Shown: positions 1-6,442, counted from the stretch's first letter. The stretch: 10,000 nucleotides of DNA from Calditerrivibrio sp. (GCA_020217115.1 JAIWOA010000056.1:1-10000), one strand, 5' to 3'. Translations and numbers: made by a program. Notes: generated by a model not told the origin, from the letters alone.

Positions 1-1169
1 CTATCCAATATCTTTTTTTCAAATCCATAGTTTGATGGATTGTAAAATACTACATCTTCATTGAGATATTTTTGCAAAACAAAGTTACCGTGATCAAAGG
101 GGTATTTGTAACTTTTAGAATTACTCACAATATTAGCAGGGACTTTAGGATCATTTGTTGTAAGGTACTTTTTTACACTCTTACAAGCTTCGTAGGTTCT
201 GTTACTTTTCGGACAGGAAGATAAAAAAGTGACTGCTTGGGCGATAATTATCTCACCTTCTGGCATACCAACTTTTTCAAAGAGATCCCATAGAGAAGAA
301 AGCACTACAGCTGCATCGGGAAGTGCATTCCCAATATCTTCAGAACAGCTAATGGCTAATCTACGGAATATTACCTTAGGATCCACACCAGACTTGAGCA
401 ACTTAAAACACCATACCAGAGCAGCGTCTGGATCACTACCCCTGATACTTTTTATCATAGCAGACAAAATATCATAATGCTGATCAACATCATAACTTTC
501 ACCAAATACAAGATCTTTCACCTCCAAATTTCCTTTTATCTCCAAACCTGACAAATCACCTGTTTCCAGAGATGCTTCAATAAAGTTTATCAGCTTTCTT
601 GCATCTCCATTGGAACATTGCACTGCGCTATCAATAACTTCCTTTAGATTAGACAATTTAGTTAACCCTCTATGTTCCAAATATATCTTTATAACTCTCT
701 CAGCTATCCTGGACAAGGATACATCTGTCAAGGCTTTAAACTTAACAAAATAACCCCTTGACCTGATTGCTGGAGTAAGTGAATAAAAAGGGTTTTCTGT
801 TGATGCTCCAACTATACGGGCATACTTTTCATCCACGACATCAAGAAGGAGATCCTGCTGTACTTTACTAAACCTGTGGATTTCATCGATGAAAATTATG
901 GGTGGTTTGCCAGTTTTCTTTGCAGTATCGATTATTTTTTTTATCTCTGAATTACCAGCTGTAGAAGCGTGCAATGGATAAAAAGGGGCACAAAAATGTT
1001 CACCTAAAATCCTTGCAAAGGAGCTCTTACCTGTCCCTGTGGGTCCGTAGAGAATCAAAATATCAAAATTACCTTTATATATAATAGAATACTTAGGAGA
1101 ATTAAGTAAATCCTCCTGCCCAACTATATCAGAAAATGTTTTAGGTGAAGCAAACTCTGTAAGCCTCAT
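1..1169 (-). CDS. rarA: Replication-associated recombination protein RarA (MgsA), AAA+ ATPase; 3' end beyond window
   Basis: I translated this frame by hand: 389 codons stay open from ATG at 1169 to the window edge with no stop. Family knowledge: RarA (MgsA/WRNIP1 family) is a tetrameric clamp-loader-like AAA+ ATPase that acts at stalled replication forks and DNA ends. Seen: Walker A GPTGTGKS at residues 42-49, Walker B IIFIDEIH at 91-98, sensor 1 GASTENP at 121-127, arginine-finger region around RSRGYF (136-141) and sensor 2 GDARKLIN at 188-195. The family signature SAMIKSIRGSDPDAA is at 236-250, SEDIGNALPDAA at 276-287 and PKSNRTYEA at 320-328. The fragment ends in GFEKKILD, typical of the last 15-20 residues, so little is missing. 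An in-frame TAA lies two codons upstream, which supports this ATG. The start is only a few bases after the 6S RNA, and its Shine-Dalgarno (GGGG, 1177-1180) is inside the 6S terminal stem. Probably cotranscribed with zapA and 6S RNA. Confidence 0.95.
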   Translation of the reverse strand, partial: MRLTEFASPKTFSDIVGQEDLLNSPKYSIIYKGNFDILILYGPTGTGKSSFARILGEHFCAPFYPLHASTAGNSEIKKIIDTAKKTGKPPIIFIDEIHRFSKVQQDLLLDVVDEKYARIVGASTENPFYSLTPAIRSRGYFVKFKALTDVSLSRIAERVIKIYLEHRGLTKLSNLKEVIDSAVQCSNGDARKLINFIEASLETGDLSGLEIKGNLEVKDLVFGESYDVDQHYDILSAMIKSIRGSDPDAALVWCFKLLKSGVDPKVIFRRLAISCSEDIGNALPDAAVVLSSLWDLFEKVGMPEGEIIIAQAVTFLSSCPKSNRTYEACKSVKKYLTTNDPKVPANIVSNSKSYKYPFDHGNFVLQKYLNEDVVFYNPSNYGFEKKILD

Positions 1170-1174
1170 ATTTT

Positions 1175-1354
1175 AACCCCGCAGGACCGTGAATAGGATC
1201 AGTTTAAAGCCCTGGCGTACCAGGTACTTTTTTGGGAATCTCCATTGCTTTAGGCTTCCTACTATGAGCAGGCATGCACACCACAATGCGAATCATCCCT
1301 ATTTTTCGAGGTGTTGGCTCCAAACTTACCTACAAACACAAATCCCGCAGGGCA
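1175..1354 (-). ncRNA. ssrS: 6S RNA (SsrS), global regulator of RNA polymerase
   Basis: 6S RNA mimics an open promoter and sequesters the housekeeping sigma-factor RNA polymerase, notably in stationary phase. Seen on the minus strand: a 10-bp closing stem between CCCTGCGGGA (1352-1343) and TCCTGCGGGG (1186-1177), with every position pairing if two G-U wobbles are allowed. An apical hairpin CCTGCT-CAT-AGTAGG is at 1272-1258, followed directly by GGAAGCCTAAA, which matches the conserved GAGAAGCCUUAAA block of the E. coli RNA; GTGTGCATGCC precedes it as GUGAGCAUGCU does there. A small hairpin CCTGG-TACG-CCAGG (1224-1211) sits in the 3' arm, where E. coli also has one. About 180 nt matches the usual length. 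The position directly downstream of zapA is the classic 6S locus. The 5' end abuts the zapA stop and the 3' end nearly touches the rarA start, with no terminator, so ends are probably made by processing. The exact ends are inferred from the stem. Confidence 0.93.
1177..1182 (-). promoter_or_regulatory. rarA ribosome binding site embedded in the 6S RNA closing stem
   Basis: Minus-strand GCGGGG lies 7 nt before the rarA ATG and is the only plausible Shine-Dalgarno. These same bases form the 3' arm of the 6S closing stem, where they pair with CCCTGC at the 6S 5' end. In a folded transcript the site would be hidden. That this has a regulatory effect is inference. Confidence 0.6.
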
Positions 1355-1606
1355 TCAACTTAGCTTATTGACGATCTCCTGAAGTTTTTGTTCACATGTA
1401 TTGTACTCTTTTTTAATCTCGTAATATTCAACAGCTATCTTTATAGCGGCCATGATAGCTAACTTAGATGTAGTCAGAACATTGCCTGACTTTTCATACT
1501 GCTTCATAGTTTCTTCTACATAAAGAGCCGCTTCTCTTAACAACTCGCTGTCTTCAGACATTACTTTATATTTATTTCCATAAACATACACTTCGCTTGT
1601 AGCCAA
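1355..1606 (-). CDS. zapA: Cell division protein ZapA
   Basis: ZapA binds FtsZ in the cytoplasm and bundles its filaments at the division ring. The 83-residue protein has the family layout: an N-terminal beta hairpin (EVYVYGNKYKV, residues 5-15), the SELLREAALYVEETMKQ helix, a short loop (KSGNVLTTSKLA) and the AIMAAIKIAVEYYEIKKEY helix that leads into a C-terminal coiled coil. The length is normal for short ZapA proteins. The start is TTG at 1606, chosen because AGAGGTG sits 5 nt upstream and conserved sequence begins at once; no ATG is available before the fold. The Shine-Dalgarno overlaps the stop codon of the upstream coiled-coil gene, so the two are probably translationally coupled. The stop codon is followed immediately by the 6S RNA, as in many proteobacteria. 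Confidence 0.92.
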   Translation of the reverse strand: MATSEVYVYGNKYKVMSEDSELLREAALYVEETMKQYEKSGNVLTTSKLAIMAAIKIAVEYYEIKKEYNTCEQKLQEIVNKLS

Positions 1607-1611
1607 AATAA

Positions 1612-1618
1612 CACCTCT
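1612..1618 (-). promoter_or_regulatory. zapA ribosome binding site overlapping upstream stop codon
   Basis: Minus-strand AGAGGTG, 5 nt before the TTG start of zapA. It shares bases with the TAG stop (1619-1617) of the upstream gene. This site decides the unusual TTG start and suggests translational coupling. Confidence 0.7.
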
Positions 1619-1802
1619 AAAGTCTATTTAATAGACTTTCAATTCTACTTGCTACCTCTTCACGCTCCCTTAAAAGCCTCTCTTTCTCCTGTAAGATATT
1701 ATCCTTTTCTATTTTAACTTCATCTAACTGTTTTTTAAGTGAAATATTCTCCTTAACAAGAAGATCAATTTTATCACCTAACTTATCTATAAGCTCTTTC
1801 AT
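1617..1802 (-). CDS. Small coiled-coil protein, ZapB-like cell division factor
   Basis: This 61-residue protein is almost entirely charged coiled coil. Leucines, isoleucines and valines recur at heptad spacing (ELIDKLGDKIDLLVKENISL, then further repeats to the C-terminal IESLLNRL), with no membrane segment, cysteine or catalytic motif. Size, composition and position immediately upstream of zapA fit ZapB-like proteins, which in E. coli form a layer inside the FtsZ ring and bind ZapA. Coiled coils this short carry little family signal, so the name rests mainly on neighbourhood. The stop codon lies 10 nt before the zapA start. There is no convincing Shine-Dalgarno before the ATG at 1802, and the predicted promoter would start transcription at or within a base or two of that ATG, so the message may be leaderless. 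Confidence 0.72.
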   Translation of the reverse strand: MKELIDKLGDKIDLLVKENISLKKQLDEVKIEKDNILQEKERLLREREEVASRIESLLNRL

Positions 1803-1808
1803 AGTTAT

Positions 1809-1837
1809 AATTTAGTATATCTTTCCACGTATGTCAA
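1809..1837 (-). promoter_or_regulatory. Sigma-70-type promoter for the zapB-like/zapA/6S/rarA unit
   Basis: Minus strand: a perfect -35 TTGACA (1837-1832), a 17-bp spacer and -10 TAAATT (1814-1809, four of six matches). The expected start point is about 1802, the A of the downstream ATG. It is the only strong promoter-like sequence upstream of this gene set and follows a long stretch without intact genes. Confidence 0.55.
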
Positions 1838-1944
1838 TATTCTTTATAATTTATTCAAATGAATGTTACAATCAGATACAGAAATTATTTTTCAGAAAAA
1901 ATATTTTTAAAAGCAAAAACCTCAAACAGGTAAAACAATTGGCG

Positions 1945-2056
1945 ACTATGACCATATTGTCTGTATAATCAAGTCTCTACATTTAAATACTGGATTGCTT
2001 CACTCCACTCCCTTGCTTTAGAAGTTTTGAGTGAAGATCGTTGAGTTAGTCATAGT
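1945..2056. repeat. Nested inverted repeats, possible structured or mobile-element remnant
   Basis: The outer arms are ACTATGAC (1945-1952) and its exact reverse complement GTCATAGT (2049-2056). The inner arms are CTTCACTC (1998-2005) and GAGTGAAG (2029-2036), with a 23-nt loop. The adjacent GGATTGCTTCACTCCACTC has the flavour of dispersed REP-like repeats seen in many bacteria, but only one copy is present in this window. Two perfect 8-bp arms nested in about 110 bp are suggestive but could partly be chance. Confidence 0.35.
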
Positions 2057-2095
2057 AGTTCTATTTTACTTTCAGCATGATTTTTTTTACGAAAT

Positions 2096-2315
2096 CTACA
2101 AAAATAAAGATGTCACATCTAATTTAAAACTATCCATACCTCCAGGATTCAAGCTATTCTCAAACTTATCAAAATAAGAGTAATTATCACCGTCAGAACA
2201 TTCTACAAGTTTTTCTATGATAAACTCATTAAAAGATATCTTAACCTCTTTATCAGGAAAACATATCAAATAGTCTATACATCTATGGGAAGTTTTTTTA
2301 TGTAAAATTCCTCCT
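2096..2315 (-). pseudogene. Relic of a DUF1703-type gene (AAA-ATPase-like / PD-(D/E)XK nuclease family)
   Basis: Seen: a good Shine-Dalgarno AGGAGG (2315-2310), 8 nt of spacing, then ATA (2301-2299) where ATG is expected, and a frame reading KKLPIDV before a stop. Many DUF1703 proteins begin with M-K-KLPIG followed by a P-loop domain of several hundred residues, which is absent here. A different frame, open from 2341 to a TAG at 2098-2096 (81 codons), then reads YLICFPDKEVKISFNEF. It continues 23 residues later with SLNPGGMDSFKLDVTSLF. I read these as the family's YxLxFPNxEVxxSF motif and the following ALxxGDLxxFMxxLxxFF segment that precede the nuclease domain. The picture is a gene that lost its start codon, its ATPase domain and its nuclease end. 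The family match is from memory of its motifs. The alternative is a chance open frame, although two ordered motifs argue against that. Confidence 0.5.
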
Positions 2316-2437
2316 ATCTTTTTTATATTTAAAAGACAGGATCAGAATTCACAACTTTAAATAAGTTTTTATAATTCTCAAATATTATATTTCTTACAAA
2401 TCCTCATTTTATTATTTTTCCACAAAACTTCCCATAG
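2283..2437. repeat. Perfect 14-bp inverted repeat, arms 127 bp apart
   Basis: CTATGGGAAGTTTT at 2283-2296 is the exact reverse complement of AAAACTTCCCATAG at 2424-2437. The left arm is the KKLPI-coding start of the relic gene on the minus strand. The right arm, read on the plus strand, gives T-K-L-P-I-V-K before a stop (2422-2445). It may be the start of a second, oppositely oriented family member, or a duplication made during gene decay. Terminal inverted repeats of a small mobile element are the other reading, but I see no target-site duplication. Confidence 0.5.
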
Positions 2438-2460
2438 TAAAATAATATTTAGCTATTATC

Positions 2461-4842
2461 TCATCTTAAAGTAGCCCCATATTTTTCTACAACCCTATCT
2501 ATGATACCTTTAACAATACTATTTGTTTCCTCATCAGTTAAAGTTTTATTCAAATCATTAAAATATATTCTAAAAGTCATACTAACCTTACCAGCCCCTA
2601 TCTTATCACCTTCAAATAGATCAAATAACGCAATATCTTTTATCAACTGACTAAACTCTTCTATCTCTCTTATTAATGTTATGGCACTTATTTTTCTATC
2701 TACAACAATAGATATATCTTTGTAAACAAAAGGGAATTGTGATATTTTTCTGTATTTTATATTGCCCGTAGCAGAGTTTTCTATAATGGAATTGAGATCC
2801 AATTCGGCAATATACAGAGTATCTTGTATATCTAAATATTCATACATTGCAGGGTGTATCTCCCCGACGAATCCGACATTGACACCATTGATGAAGATAT
2901 CCGCAGATTTACCCCTATGCAAAAAAGCAAGATTGCTCCTAACAAAATCAGATTTTACTCTGAATAAATCCATTATCTGTTCTACAACACTTTTCAAATA
3001 AAAAAAGTTATCAGCTTCACGCCTACCTATCCAATTTGGCTTAAAATATTCACCCAAAACCCCAAAACTTAGCTTAGTTTTCTCTACAGGCAATTTATTT
3101 GAAGGATCCGGAAGATGCACATTAGAAATTTCAAACATCTTCATCTGTCTAAAACCTGATCTATAATTCTTAACAAGACTATTTATAACACCCGGGAAAA
3201 CAGCATTCCTCATTGTATCCATATCTGCCGATATCGGATTTTTTATATAGATAAACTGATCCTCTGAAAATTTGGCTAAGTATTCCCTTGCCATAAATGA
3301 ATAATTAATTACCTCATTATAACCAAGTGTTACCATAACATTTTTAATTTCCCTGATCTTTAATTGCAAAGGATCTGGTTTTTTTGATTCAGCATATATT
3401 CTCGGAATAGTTACTGGAACTCTGTCATAACCGTATATTCTGGCAACCTCTTCAGCCAAATCCTGCCATATGCTCATATCCTGCCTATAGCTTGGTGGAA
3501 TAGCTAAATAGCTTTCCCCAACACCATTCTTTTCTATCTCAAAGCCAAGTTTTTTAAGTATTTTTAATATCTCATCTCTATCTATTTGAACCCCTATCAA
3601 GGAAGATATTTTATCTGCATCAAATTCGATTTTTTTGGTTTCATATTTATCAAAACCATCATTTAAAATACCTTTCAAAACCACCCCATCAGACAATTTG
3701 CTGATCATAGATGCTGCATAGTCAACCATTTTAGCAGTTTGAGCTCTATCAATCCCCCTCTCATATCTGTAAGATGAATCAGTTTTCAATCCAAGCCTTC
3801 TCGATGTCATTCTTATGCTCTCAGGTCTAAAATATGCACACTCCAAAAACACATCTACTGTATCATTTTGTATTCCAGAATATTCTCCACCCATTACTCC
3901 TGCAATAGCTAAAACCTTTTTTTCATCTGCAATAACTAACATGTCAGATTTAAGTTCCCTCTCCTTGCCATCGAGAGTTACAACTTTTTCATTTTCATAA
4001 GCATTGCGAACAACAATTCCACCCTCCACCATTCTAAGGTCAAAAGCGTGTAAAGGTTGCCCATACTCCAACATTATGTAATTGGTAACATCCACTATGT
4101 TGTTAATAGGCCTTATACCAGCAGATCTCAATCTATTTGCAAGCCATATGGGGGAATCAGTAACTTTAACATTTTTTATTATTCTTCCATAATAAGCTGG
4201 ACAATCATATCTATTTTCGATTTTAATATATCTGAATTCCTCTGCACATGGTTCAGACTCATTACATTCAAAACTTTCAGTAATTAAACTTCTATCAAAA
4301 AGTACTGAAATTTCCCTTGCAACACCTATAATACTCAAACAATCAGCTCTGTTGGGCGTTATATTTATCTCAAAAACTGTATCACCTGTCTCTATATATC
4401 TACATATATCCTCACCAAGCTTGTAATCATCGGATAACACCATAATACCACTACTCTCTTCCTCCAGTCCAAGCTCAGCAGCAGAACAGATCATCCCTTT
4501 AGATTCAACTCCTCTCAGTTTAGCATCCTTGATTTTCATACCATTTGGGAGTTCTGCTCCAATCTTAGCAAAAGGGATGGTTTGACCATCAGCAACATTT
4601 TGAGCTCCACACACAACCTGATACTCATCAATACCGTCTGTTACAATACATAGTGACAGCTTGTCAGCATTTGGATGTTTTTCTTTTTTCAATACCTTAC
4701 CAACAACAACTCCCACTGGAGACTTTTTAGTTTCTACACTTTCTACTTCAAGACCGCTCATCGTAAGCTTATCAGCAATATCTCTTATATCCAATCCATC
4801 TATATTTAAAAATTTTTTTACCCAATTCAAACTTACTCTCAT
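2461..4842 (-). CDS. pheT: Phenylalanyl-tRNA synthetase beta subunit
   Basis: PheT is the large subunit of the cytoplasmic alpha2beta2 enzyme that charges tRNA-Phe; it holds the editing site and the tRNA contacts. The 793-residue length is normal. Domains in order: the N-terminal MRVSLNWVKKFL start typical of PheT; an OB-fold tRNA-binding domain at about 40-150 (VVGKVLKKEKHPNADKLSLC, KLRGVESKGMICS); the B3/B4 editing domain at about 205-395 (GIRPINNIVDVTNYIMLEYG, GQPLHAFDL, AIAGVMGGE, TDSSYRYERGID); B5 at about 400-475; the catalytic-like core (DLAEEVARIYGYDRVPVTIP, GYNEVINYSF); and a C-terminal FDX-ACB anticodon-binding domain at about 695-793 (SQFPFVYKDISIVV, ending VEKYGATLR). Shine-Dalgarno AAGGGG lies just before the ATG. 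The start is 10 nt after the pheS stop, so the two subunits are cotranslated from one message. No key segment appears to be missing. Confidence 0.98.
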   Translation of the reverse strand: MRVSLNWVKKFLNIDGLDIRDIADKLTMSGLEVESVETKKSPVGVVVGKVLKKEKHPNADKLSLCIVTDGIDEYQVVCGAQNVADGQTIPFAKIGAELPNGMKIKDAKLRGVESKGMICSAAELGLEEESSGIMVLSDDYKLGEDICRYIETGDTVFEINITPNRADCLSIIGVAREISVLFDRSLITESFECNESEPCAEEFRYIKIENRYDCPAYYGRIIKNVKVTDSPIWLANRLRSAGIRPINNIVDVTNYIMLEYGQPLHAFDLRMVEGGIVVRNAYENEKVVTLDGKERELKSDMLVIADEKKVLAIAGVMGGEYSGIQNDTVDVFLECAYFRPESIRMTSRRLGLKTDSSYRYERGIDRAQTAKMVDYAASMISKLSDGVVLKGILNDGFDKYETKKIEFDADKISSLIGVQIDRDEILKILKKLGFEIEKNGVGESYLAIPPSYRQDMSIWQDLAEEVARIYGYDRVPVTIPRIYAESKKPDPLQLKIREIKNVMVTLGYNEVINYSFMAREYLAKFSEDQFIYIKNPISADMDTMRNAVFPGVINSLVKNYRSGFRQMKMFEISNVHLPDPSNKLPVEKTKLSFGVLGEYFKPNWIGRREADNFFYLKSVVEQIMDLFRVKSDFVRSNLAFLHRGKSADIFINGVNVGFVGEIHPAMYEYLDIQDTLYIAELDLNSIIENSATGNIKYRKISQFPFVYKDISIVVDRKISAITLIREIEEFSQLIKDIALFDLFEGDKIGAGKVSMTFRIYFNDLNKTLTDEETNSIVKGIIDRVVEKYGATLR

Positions 4843-4852
4843 TTTTATCCCC

Positions 4853-5863
4853 TTAAAATTGTTTTAAAAAACCTATATTGTTATCATAAAATAATCTCAG
4901 ATCATCTATACCAAATTTCAGCATAGTTATTCTCTCAATTCCCATTCCAAATGCAAAACCCCTATACTTATCAGAATCATAGCCAACAGCTTCTAAAACC
5001 TTTGGATGAACCATACCACAGCCAAGAATTTCAAGCCACCCAGTCCCTTTGCAAACTCGACAACCCTCACCCCCACAAATCACGCAACCCATATCTACCT
5101 CTGCAGATGGTTCTGTAAAAGGGAAAAAACTTGGTCTAAATTTTACAGGTATCTTTTCACCGAACAACCTGTGAATAAAAGTTACCAATGCACCTTTCAA
5201 ATCTGCAAAACTTGAATACTCATCTATCAATAAACCTTCCACCTGATGAAACATTGGAGTATGAGTAATATCACTATCACACCTAAAAACTTTGCCGGGA
5301 GCTATTATTTTTATAGGTGGAGCATATTTTTTCATCGTCCTTACCTGTACCGGAGAGGTGTGAGTCCTTAATAAAACCTCATCAGTTATATAGAAGGTAT
5401 CCTGCATATCCCTTGCTGGATGTTCCTTTGGAATATTTAGAGCCTCGAAATTAAAAAAATCAAGTTCTATCTCCGGCCCCGTAGCGAGTTCATAACCCAT
5501 AGAGGTGAATATATCTACAATTTCATAATAAACCTGTGTAAGAGGATGCAAAGTACCTCTTTTTATAGGGAATGGGGGGAGTGTTATATCTATACTCTCC
5601 TTTTCCAACTTTTCATTGATCTCTTTGTTTTTTAATTCAATTTCCTTTTTTCTATACCTTGCTTCAAAATCTTCTCTCAAAGCTACAATTACTCTACCAA
5701 ACTCTGCTCTCTTATCCTCCGGGATATTTTTCATCTCTTTGTTCAATAGAGAAATAGATCCCTTCTTCCCAAGATATTTCACCCAAATCAGATATAATCC
5801 CTCTGTGGTAGCAGCAGAATCTATCTCCTGTTTATAATTTTCTAATTCTTTACTTAATTCCAT
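4853..5863 (-). CDS. pheS: Phenylalanyl-tRNA synthetase alpha subunit
   Basis: PheS is the catalytic class II subunit that activates phenylalanine and transfers it to tRNA-Phe. The 336-residue protein starts with a coiled-coil tRNA-contacting arm (about 1-90). The class II core follows: motif 1 around 106-145 ([31 protein letters not shown]), motif 2 around 165-212 ([32 protein letters not shown]), the phenylalanine-pocket FPFTEPS at 248-254, and motif 3 [18 protein letters not shown] at 306-323. An insert before GCGMVHP carries four cysteines (C260, C263, C268, C271) in a CxxC-x4-CxxC pattern, likely a zinc knuckle; similar inserts are known in PheS of several phyla. AGAGGTG lies 6 nt before the ATG. 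The gene heads the pheST pair, and a terminator of the upstream operon sits about 60 bp ahead. Confidence 0.98.
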   Translation of the reverse strand: MELSKELENYKQEIDSAATTEGLYLIWVKYLGKKGSISLLNKEMKNIPEDKRAEFGRVIVALREDFEARYRKKEIELKNKEINEKLEKESIDITLPPFPIKRGTLHPLTQVYYEIVDIFTSMGYELATGPEIELDFFNFEALNIPKEHPARDMQDTFYITDEVLLRTHTSPVQVRTMKKYAPPIKIIAPGKVFRCDSDITHTPMFHQVEGLLIDEYSSFADLKGALVTFIHRLFGEKIPVKFRPSFFPFTEPSAEVDMGCVICGGEGCRVCKGTGWLEILGCGMVHPKVLEAVGYDSDKYRGFAFGMGIERITMLKFGIDDLRLFYDNNIGFLKQF

Positions 5864-5901
5864 TCCGCACCTCTATTATTAAATGATCATATAACCTGGA
5901 A

Positions 5902-5907
5902 AGTATA
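5902..5907 (-). promoter_or_regulatory. Candidate -10 element for pheST
   Basis: Minus-strand TATACT (five of six to consensus) lies about 40 bp before the pheS ATG. At 17 bp upstream the -35 region is only the T-run of the preceding terminator (5930-5925), so the -35 match is poor. The leader would be short, about 30 nt. I see no leader peptide, attenuator or T-box in it. Confidence 0.3.
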
Positions 5908-5921
5908 CATTATTTTTTATC

Positions 5922-5950
5922 AAAAAAAAAGGGGGCAAATGCCCCCTTTT
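5922..5950 (-). terminator. Rho-independent terminator of the nuo/ferritin-like operon
   Basis: Minus strand: AAAAGGGGGC-ATTT-GCCCCCTTTT forms a 10-bp stem with a 4-nt loop (5950-5927), followed by an uninterrupted T-run (5930-5922). It lies 24 nt past the stop of the ferritin-like gene and ends the long operon before pheS. The A-run on the other side makes it symmetric, but no plus-strand gene needs it. Confidence 0.92.
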
Positions 5951-5973
5951 ACAACAGAATATTTCTCAAAATA

Positions 5974-6435
5974 TTAATTTTCTGTCAAAATAATCTCATC
6001 ATACATCTTCTGAATGTTATTTCTATGACACGCCTCTTCTATGGCAAGCCTTCTAAAAAGCTCTTCGACCTCCTGACCACTGAACTTATCAGCCAATTTC
6101 TCATAAAATACCCTGGAATTGTCCTCATGCTTCATAGCAATCTGAAGGATATCCTGAACTGTCATATCTTCTTTAATAACCTTTGGAAGAACTATTTTGC
6201 TTATCCCAAGGTCTGTATAATAGCATTTAACATCTAACCCAAGATTAGATATCTTGCCGCCTGACATAACACTTTCAATAAGCTCTCTGTGCTTTACTTC
6301 CTCTTCAGCCAACTCTCTAATGATAGACTTAGCACCCAGATCCTTCACAAAATCCAGTAGCTTCATATAAAATTCATAGGCAAAAGTCTCTTTTTCTTTA
6401 GCATCTTCCAGGGCTTCCCTTATAGTAATTTCCAT
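5974..6435 (-). CDS. Ferritin-like diiron protein, rubrerythrin family without rubredoxin domain
   Basis: This 153-residue soluble protein has the two repeated helix pairs of the ferritin-like/rubrerythrin family (COG1633 type). Each half carries the diiron signature: a helix with Glu ahead of FY (KEKETFAYEFY, residues 13-23; EDNSRVFYEKL, 104-114), then ExxH (EEEVKH, 44-49; EEACH, 133-137). Likely ligands are E16, E46, H49, E104, E134 and H137. There is no C-terminal CxxC rubredoxin domain and no signal peptide. Family members store iron, reduce peroxide or sense redox state; the substrate here cannot be told. The ATG lies 7 nt after the nuoN stop, and its Shine-Dalgarno (AGGTGAT) overlaps that stop, so it is the last gene of the complex I operon. 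A strong terminator follows. A role in protecting or assembling complex I iron-sulfur chemistry is an inference from position only. Confidence 0.88.
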   Translation of the reverse strand: MEITIREALEDAKEKETFAYEFYMKLLDFVKDLGAKSIIRELAEEEVKHRELIESVMSGGKISNLGLDVKCYYTDLGISKIVLPKVIKEDMTVQDILQIAMKHEDNSRVFYEKLADKFSGQEVEELFRRLAIEEACHRNNIQKMYDEIILTEN

Positions 6436-6442
6436 AAATCAC

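Larger units (their letters stand above)
1803..2460. other. Intergenic stretch between pheT and the zap unit, with gene relics
   Basis: About 650 bp with no intact gene on either strand. It holds the zap-unit promoter at its low-coordinate end, a nested inverted-repeat zone (1945-2056), a decayed DUF1703-like gene (2096-2315) and a 14-bp inverted repeat (2283-2437). Base composition is more AT-rich than in the flanking genes. I see no clear terminator for pheT here. Confidence 0.6.

Noticed and set aside
229..477. Plus-strand open frame of 82 codons
   Set aside because: It is antisense to rarA, whose minus-strand frame shows continuous family motifs across the same bases.
1189..1371. Plus-strand open frame of 60 codons
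   Set aside because: It lies antisense across the 6S RNA and has no ribosome binding site or recognisable protein. The pairing and conserved blocks support the RNA gene instead.
2283..2437. Short insertion sequence or MITE bounded by the 14-bp inverted repeat
   Set aside because: No target-site duplication is seen, and both arms are better explained as the KLPI-coding start of the same gene family. It is kept only as an alternative.
2762..5837. Several plus-strand open frames of 60-80 codons opposite pheT and pheS
   Set aside because: All are shadows of two strongly conserved synthetase genes; none has a plausible ribosome binding site or domain.
5864..5921. T-box or phenylalanine leader-peptide attenuator before pheS
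   Set aside because: There is no Phe-codon-rich short frame, no T-box sequence and no second terminator between the candidate promoter and pheS.
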